A stretch of DNA of 8,754 bases, taken from Euryarchaeota archaeon UBA346 (GTDB taxonomy: Archaea; Thermoplasmatota; E2; DHVEG-1). Where the stretch lies: the NCBI GenBank assembly GCA_002496355.1, contig DAJP01000087.1, positions 2,015-10,768 on the forward strand, in the 5' to 3' direction. The notes under the pieces are model-generated. The model had not been told where the DNA came from. It did no database searches and was given only the letters and a program-made list of their open reading frames with translations. Shown here one piece after another: positions 5,196 through 8,754 of the stretch. The translations under genes were made by a program, and so were the position numbers. Every line of letters begins with the position of its first letter. Position 1 is the stretch's first letter.

Positions 5196-6263
5196 ATGAC
5201 TGAAGTCAACTTAAAAGAACTCCTCTCCACGTATGATACAAAAAACCTGACGGTCGCGACAGTCTGCTCGCATTCCAGCCTTCAGATTTTTCATGGTGCG
5301 AGAAAAGAAGGGTTTAAGACATTAGGCATCTCCGTTGGTGAGGTAAAGAAATTCTACGACGCGTTTCCCCTGGGAAAACCAGATGATTTTCTGATTGTTG
5401 ACAACTACAAGGATATCGCGAAGTATGCTGACGAGCTCCGACAACAAAACGTCATCGTCATCCCCCATGGGTCCTTCGTTGAATATCTCGGTCCGAAGAA
5501 TTTTCTGAACCTTCAAGTCCCAACGTTCGGGAACCGCCATGTGCTGATGTGGGAATCAGACCGTGAGAAAGAACGCATCTGGCTTGAGGGCGCCGGTATC
5601 ACGATGCCGAAAGAGGTCAAAGACCCCCGGAACATCGAAAAACCCGTGATTGTGAAATACCATGGTGCAAAAGGAGGGAAAGGATTCTTCATCGCAAAAA
5701 CGTTCGCAGAGTTCTCCAAACGAGTGAAACACGATAAACCCTATACGATCCAGGAGTTTGTGATGGGCACCCGGTATTATCTGCATTATTTCTACTCACC
5801 GATTCAGAATAACGCCTATAAATTATCAAAAGGAAGTCTGCAGTTGCTTTCCATGGACCGCCGTGATGAGACCACCATCGATGAGGTACAACGCCTTGGC
5901 TCTATCGCAGAACTTGAAGAACTCGGGATACATCCCACGTTCGTCGTCACCGGTAACATCCCAATAGTGATGCGAGAATCACTCCTGCCCCAAGTCTTCA
6001 GGATGGGGGAAGCGGTCGTTGAAAAATCTCTTGAGCTGTTCGGCGGCATCATCGGCCCGTTCTGCCTTGAGACGGTCGTCACTGAGGATTTAGAGTTCAA
6101 GGTCTTTGAGATCTCCGCGCGCATCGTCGCTGGAACTAATCCATACATATCCGGTTCAGCGTACTCCGAGCTAATCCAACATGATCTTTCCACGGGACGA
6201 CGGATCGCGCAAGAGATACGATACGGCATCAAACAGAACCAGCTTGAAGAAATCCTGAGTTGA
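5196..6263 (+). CDS. purP: 5-formaminoimidazole-4-carboxamide ribonucleotide synthetase (formate-dependent AICAR formyltransferase)
   Basis: PurP is an ATP-grasp enzyme that makes FAICAR from AICAR, formate and ATP. This is the penultimate step to IMP in archaea and replaces the folate-dependent PurH reaction. The 355 residues match the usual family length. VCSHSSLQI (23-31) includes His26, and PHGSF (90-94) includes Ser93. By alignment from memory these correspond to the AICAR-contacting His and Ser of the Methanocaldococcus enzyme. VPTFGNR and WESDREKE lead into the ATP-grasp domain. VKYHGAKGGKGFFIA (153-167) is the glycine-rich ATP loop, and IQEFVMGT, HYFYSP, VTGNIPIVMRESLLPQVF and IGPFCLETV are characteristic family blocks. 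The metal-binding end is FEISARIVAGTNPY. The nep1 start lies 9 nt past the stop, so the two are probably one transcript. Confidence 0.95.
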   Translation: MTEVNLKELLSTYDTKNLTVATVCSHSSLQIFHGARKEGFKTLGISVGEVKKFYDAFPLGKPDDFLIVDNYKDIAKYADELRQQNVIVIPHGSFVEYLGPKNFLNLQVPTFGNRHVLMWESDREKERIWLEGAGITMPKEVKDPRNIEKPVIVKYHGAKGGKGFFIAKTFAEFSKRVKHDKPYTIQEFVMGTRYYLHYFYSPIQNNAYKLSKGSLQLLSMDRRDETTIDEVQRLGSIAELEELGIHPTFVVTGNIPIVMRESLLPQVFRMGEAVVEKSLELFGGIIGPFCLETVVTEDLEFKVFEISARIVAGTNPYISGSAYSELIQHDLSTGRRIAQEIRYGIKQNQLEEILS

Positions 6264-6272
6264 GGCAGCAGC

Positions 6273-6953
6273 ATGTTGACCCTAGTTCTTGCAGAAGCTG
6301 AAGTGGAGCGCATGCCTGCGGAACTGTGCCATCATCCAGCGGTGATTGCTCATGCCAGACAACGAGGTAAACAACCCAGGCAGATTCTTCTGGACTCGAA
6401 CTATCATCATGCAGCGATGACGAATCTCCCTGAGGGTCGACGACGGGGACGACCAGATATCACCCATCTTTTTTTACTCACCGCCCTTGAATCCATCGTC
6501 AATAAACAAGGGCAGTTGAACATCCTCATCCACACCAGATATGATGAGCTTATCACAGTGCATCCCAACACCCGTATCATGCGGAACTACGAACGGTTCC
6601 TCGGACTACTTGAGCAGCTCTTTGAAAACCATGCTGTTCCTGATAAAAAACAACCACTCCTTACATTGACAGAAGATATTTCCCTTAAAGAAATCATCGA
6701 ACGACAACACGCAGACTGTATCATCGTACTCTCCAAAGACGGTATATTAGTAGATCTTCCACAATATCTAAAAAAAATACATACGAAGAAAAACAATCAT
6801 CTTCTCTGTGTCATCGGAGGATTTCCCTCAGGTCAGCTCCACACGGATCTCACCATGATTACGACAGAGAAAATTTCTGTATACAAAGAGATGTTACCTG
6901 TTTGGACAGTGGCTAGCGAAATCCTTGTCAATTATGGGAACATGTGCCGATGA
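6273..6953 (+). CDS. nep1: 16S rRNA pseudouridine N1-specific methyltransferase Nep1/Emg1
   Basis: A SPOUT-class (alpha/beta-knot) methyltransferase that adds a methyl group to N1 of a conserved small-subunit rRNA pseudouridine (position 914 in Methanocaldococcus numbering) using S-adenosylmethionine. It also acts as a ribosome assembly factor. The 226 residues carry LDSNYHHAAM (40-49), GRPDITH (59-65), the RNA-contacting VHPNTRIMRNYERF block, and GGFPSG (182-187), which lies in the knot near the methyl donor. The C-terminal amphipathic helix (VWTVASEILVNYG) is also typical of the family. TGAGG (6261-6265), spanning the purP stop, serves as a ribosome site 7 nt before ATG 6273, suggesting translational coupling with purP. 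The last 22 bp overlap the end of argF on the opposite strand. Confidence 0.95.
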   Translation: MLTLVLAEAEVERMPAELCHHPAVIAHARQRGKQPRQILLDSNYHHAAMTNLPEGRRRGRPDITHLFLLTALESIVNKQGQLNILIHTRYDELITVHPNTRIMRNYERFLGLLEQLFENHAVPDKKQPLLTLTEDISLKEIIERQHADCIIVLSKDGILVDLPQYLKKIHTKKNNHLLCVIGGFPSGQLHTDLTMITTEKISVYKEMLPVWTVASEILVNYGNMCR

Positions 6954-7852
6954 AGCGTCACCATGATGCCGATCTGTGCCCACATCCGGTTCTCCGCCTC
7001 ATCGAAAATCACTGATTGCTTGCCATGAGCAACCTCTTTAGTTACTTCATAGCCGTAATACGCAGGCAGACAGTGAAGGAAGACCGCATCTTTTTTTGCT
7101 GCATTCATCATTGCTGCATCGATTGTATATCCTTTGAAATCCTTAATCCGTTTTTCTTTCTCCGTCTCGTCACCCATGGATACCCAGGTGTCTGTTGCGA
7201 TCACATCCACCTCTTTGGTCGCATCCTTTATTTTATCAGTGATTTCCACCGTGACTCCAAATTTTTTTGCCTCTTCCACATAATAAGTCTCAGGCCAGTA
7301 TTTCTTTGGTGCGACGATCCGGATGTTCATCCCAGCGATACCGCAGCCAAGTAAATAGGAATGCGCCATGTTGTTGTTCCCATCACCAAGGTACACGAAC
7401 TGCAGTCCCTTCAGTTTCCCTTTATGTTCCTGAATCGTCATCAGATCTGTGATCACCTGACAAGGATGCTCTTTGTTGTCCAGTCCATTGATGACCGGCA
7501 CCGTCGCATAGGCAGCAAGTTCCTTCATCGCCTCATTGCTCTTCGCACGATACATGATCATATCGACATAACGGGAGAGTACTTTCGCGGTATCCTCAAT
7601 GCTTTCCCCTCGTCCAAGTTGGATATCGTTACTTGAAAGGAAGATCGCATGACCACCAAGCAGGTTCATCCCCGTCTCAAAAGAAACACGCGTCCGAGTA
7701 CTGGGTTTTTCAAAGATCATCCCAAGGGTTTTCCTTTTCAAATGTTCAATCCGTTTCCCTCGCTTTGATTGCTGTTTGAGTCGTATGCTGAGGGTGATGA
7801 TGTCGGTAAGGTCATTTTTCACATCAAGCATGGAGATAAGGTCTCGTTTCAT
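6932..7852 (-). CDS. argF: Ornithine carbamoyltransferase
   Basis: It condenses carbamoyl phosphate with ornithine to give citrulline in arginine biosynthesis, as a cytoplasmic trimer or higher oligomer. With the ATG at 7852 the protein has 306 residues, the usual length. STRTR (51-55) binds carbamoyl phosphate, HPCQ (129-132) and HCLP (260-263) complete the active site, and DTWVSMG (221-227) is the ornithine-specific SMG loop. That loop separates it from aspartate carbamoyltransferase. ENRMWAQ near the end is also diagnostic. The frame stays open to a TTG at 7876, but that would add eight residues not seen in the family. TTTAAA at 7878-7883 sits 26-31 nt ahead of 7852, pointing to a leaderless ATG start. 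It is convergent with nep1 (22-bp overlap) and divergent from fen. Confidence 0.95.
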   Translation of the reverse strand: MKRDLISMLDVKNDLTDIITLSIRLKQQSKRGKRIEHLKRKTLGMIFEKPSTRTRVSFETGMNLLGGHAIFLSSNDIQLGRGESIEDTAKVLSRYVDMIMYRAKSNEAMKELAAYATVPVINGLDNKEHPCQVITDLMTIQEHKGKLKGLQFVYLGDGNNNMAHSYLLGCGIAGMNIRIVAPKKYWPETYYVEEAKKFGVTVEITDKIKDATKEVDVIATDTWVSMGDETEKEKRIKDFKGYTIDAAMMNAAKKDAVFLHCLPAYYGYEVTKEVAHGKQSVIFDEAENRMWAQIGIMVTLHRHMFP

Positions 7853-7877
7853 CGAACAAGGGAAACGGTCTTCCAAC

Positions 7878-7911
7878 TTTAAACATATCGGGTGGAAAGA
7901 AAGGCATTTAT
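7878..7911. promoter_or_regulatory. Back-to-back TATA elements of argF and fen
   Basis: TTTAAA (7878-7883) is 26-31 bp ahead of the argF ATG at 7852 (leftward). ATTTAT (7906-7911) is 25-30 bp ahead of the fen ATG at 7936 (rightward). Neither gene has a Shine-Dalgarno sequence, so both are probably leaderless. A purine-rich stretch between them (GGAAAGAAAGG, 7894-7904) sits where the BRE of fen would be. The two boxes are 22 bp apart and do not overlap. Confidence 0.5.
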
Positions 7912-7935
7912 CCCCTGAAACGATGTGGATTGTCC

Positions 7936-8754
7936 ATGGGTGTTGACCTTGGAGAGCTTTTCAGTAAAGAACCATGTGGATTTGATGATTTCAGAGACCG
8001 CATCATTGCTCTTGACGGTTATAACATCCTTCATCAGTTCCTCTCCAGCATCCGGCAACGTGATGGGACGCCCTTGAAGGATGCACAGGGGAGGATCACT
8101 TCGCATCTCTCCGGGTTGTTGTATCGCACTGCCAACATGGTGGCAGCAAAGATCCGCCCGGTCTACATATTCGACGGTGCTCCTCATCCATTCAAAGCAC
8201 GTACCATTCAGCAACGACGGGAACGCAAGGAACAAGCGGAACGGGATTGGAAGGAAGCCCTTGAAAAAGGAGATCTGGAACGAGCTAAATCAAAAGCACA
8301 GCAGACCTCCCGGGTGACCCCGGAGATCATCGATCAGAGCAAACAACTCCTTGATGCCCTTGGAATCCCCTACATCCAGGCACCATCTGAGGGAGAAGCA
8401 CAAGCCAGCTACATGGTCCGGAAAGGGGACGCCTTTGCGGTAGGCTCACAGGATTTCGACTGTCTGTTATTTAACGCACCGATCTTAATACGAAACCTGA
8501 CGTCCTCAGAGAAACGAAAACTCCCCAACAAACAAGCCTATACAACGGTTCATCCGGAACGCATCCGTCTTGATCCAGGTCTTCAAAAACTTAGCATCAC
8601 CAGAGAACAACTAGTCGATATCGCCATCCTCATCGGAACAGATTTTAACGATGGAATGAAAGGGTACGGTCCGAAGAAAAGCCTGAAGCTTCTGCAAGAG
8701 AAAGGGAACCTGGAGAATGCACTAGACAGCATTGCCGAAACAGAGCTGAACCTT
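7936..8754 (+). CDS. fen: Flap endonuclease 1, 3' partial
   Basis: A structure-specific 5' nuclease that trims flaps during Okazaki fragment maturation and long-patch base excision repair, normally recruited by PCNA. The frame is open for 273 codons to the window edge; family members have about 330-345, so the C-terminus is missing. The N-terminus MGVDLGELF is typical. Predicted metal ligands are all in place: Asp27 (ALDGYN), Asp80 (FDGAP), Glu152 and Glu154 (PSEGEAQ), Asp173 and Asp175 (SQDFDC), and Asp236 (IGTDFNDG). The arginine/lysine-rich helical arch lies at about 87-128, and the helix-3-turn-helix DNA-binding segment begins at 233 (GMKGYGPKKSLKLL). The PCNA-binding peptide expected at the C-terminus is outside the window. 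The second residue Gly and the TATA spacing support ATG 7936, used leaderlessly. Confidence 0.96.
   Translation, partial: MGVDLGELFSKEPCGFDDFRDRIIALDGYNILHQFLSSIRQRDGTPLKDAQGRITSHLSGLLYRTANMVAAKIRPVYIFDGAPHPFKARTIQQRRERKEQAERDWKEALEKGDLERAKSKAQQTSRVTPEIIDQSKQLLDALGIPYIQAPSEGEAQASYMVRKGDAFAVGSQDFDCLLFNAPILIRNLTSSEKRKLPNKQAYTTVHPERIRLDPGLQKLSITREQLVDIAILIGTDFNDGMKGYGPKKSLKLLQEKGNLENALDSIAETELNL

Noticed and set aside
5816..6313. 165-codon minus-strand frame under the end of purP
   Set aside because: It is Ser/Arg/Thr-rich with no domain pattern, and lies fully against conserved PurP motifs.
7853..7876. Extended argF start at TTG 7876
   Set aside because: The extra residues do not fit the family start, and the TATA element would be adjacent to the start codon.
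7879..8235. 118-codon minus-strand frame upstream of argF
   Set aside because: It lies over the FEN-1 catalytic region, where the plus-strand frame has every metal ligand.
1..8754. CRISPR array, tRNA, rRNA, transposase or phage genes
   Set aside because: No regularly spaced repeats, cloverleaf, rRNA motif or mobile-element protein was seen; the three coding repeats at 1-789 are protein domains.

Overview
This window reads as archaeal, probably euryarchaeal. It carries archaea-type PurP, Nep1/Emg1, FEN-1 and an archaeal-type endonuclease III with the LSLRTKD variant. A surface protein ends in a PGF-CTERM (archaeosortase) sorting signal, small winged-helix regulators are present, and TATA-like elements sit about 25 nt ahead of start codons that lack a Shine-Dalgarno sequence (leaderless genes). 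The gene set and style resemble Thermoplasmatota-related or methanogen-related lineages, but I cannot place it more precisely by eye. No tRNA, rRNA, CRISPR array or insertion sequence is visible.

Left part (1-3650), accessory and envelope-oriented. A secreted caspase-fold (clan CD, C14/metacaspase-like) protein runs leftwards off the window. It has a signal peptide, a His134/Cys192 dyad, an EF-hand-like calcium loop, and at least three 92-residue beta-sandwich-type repeats. Divergent from it is a two-gene unit: a winged-helix regulator and a four-helix membrane protein. Next comes a secreted protein with a Thr/Asn/Gly/Asp-rich linker and a C-terminal PGF-TM-Arg tail. Together they look like a regulated cell-surface locus; that link is inference from position and protein type.

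Middle (3700-5110). Endonuclease III (nth) faces tail-to-tail with a 70-residue protein of unknown function. A conserved-looking winged-helix protein is divergent from that small gene. The gap between these two holds a perfect 6-6-6 inverted repeat over the small gene's likely promoter.

Right part (5190-8754), housekeeping. purP (formate-dependent FAICAR synthesis in purine biosynthesis) and nep1 (16S rRNA pseudouridine N1-methyltransferase) form a tight pair. argF (ornithine carbamoyltransferase) lies convergent to nep1 with a 22-bp overlap of coding ends. fen (flap endonuclease 1) is divergent from argF and runs off the right edge; both appear leaderless, with back-to-back TATA elements. 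The strongest candidate for something under-described is the secreted caspase-like protein with its divergent regulator/membrane-protein pair.
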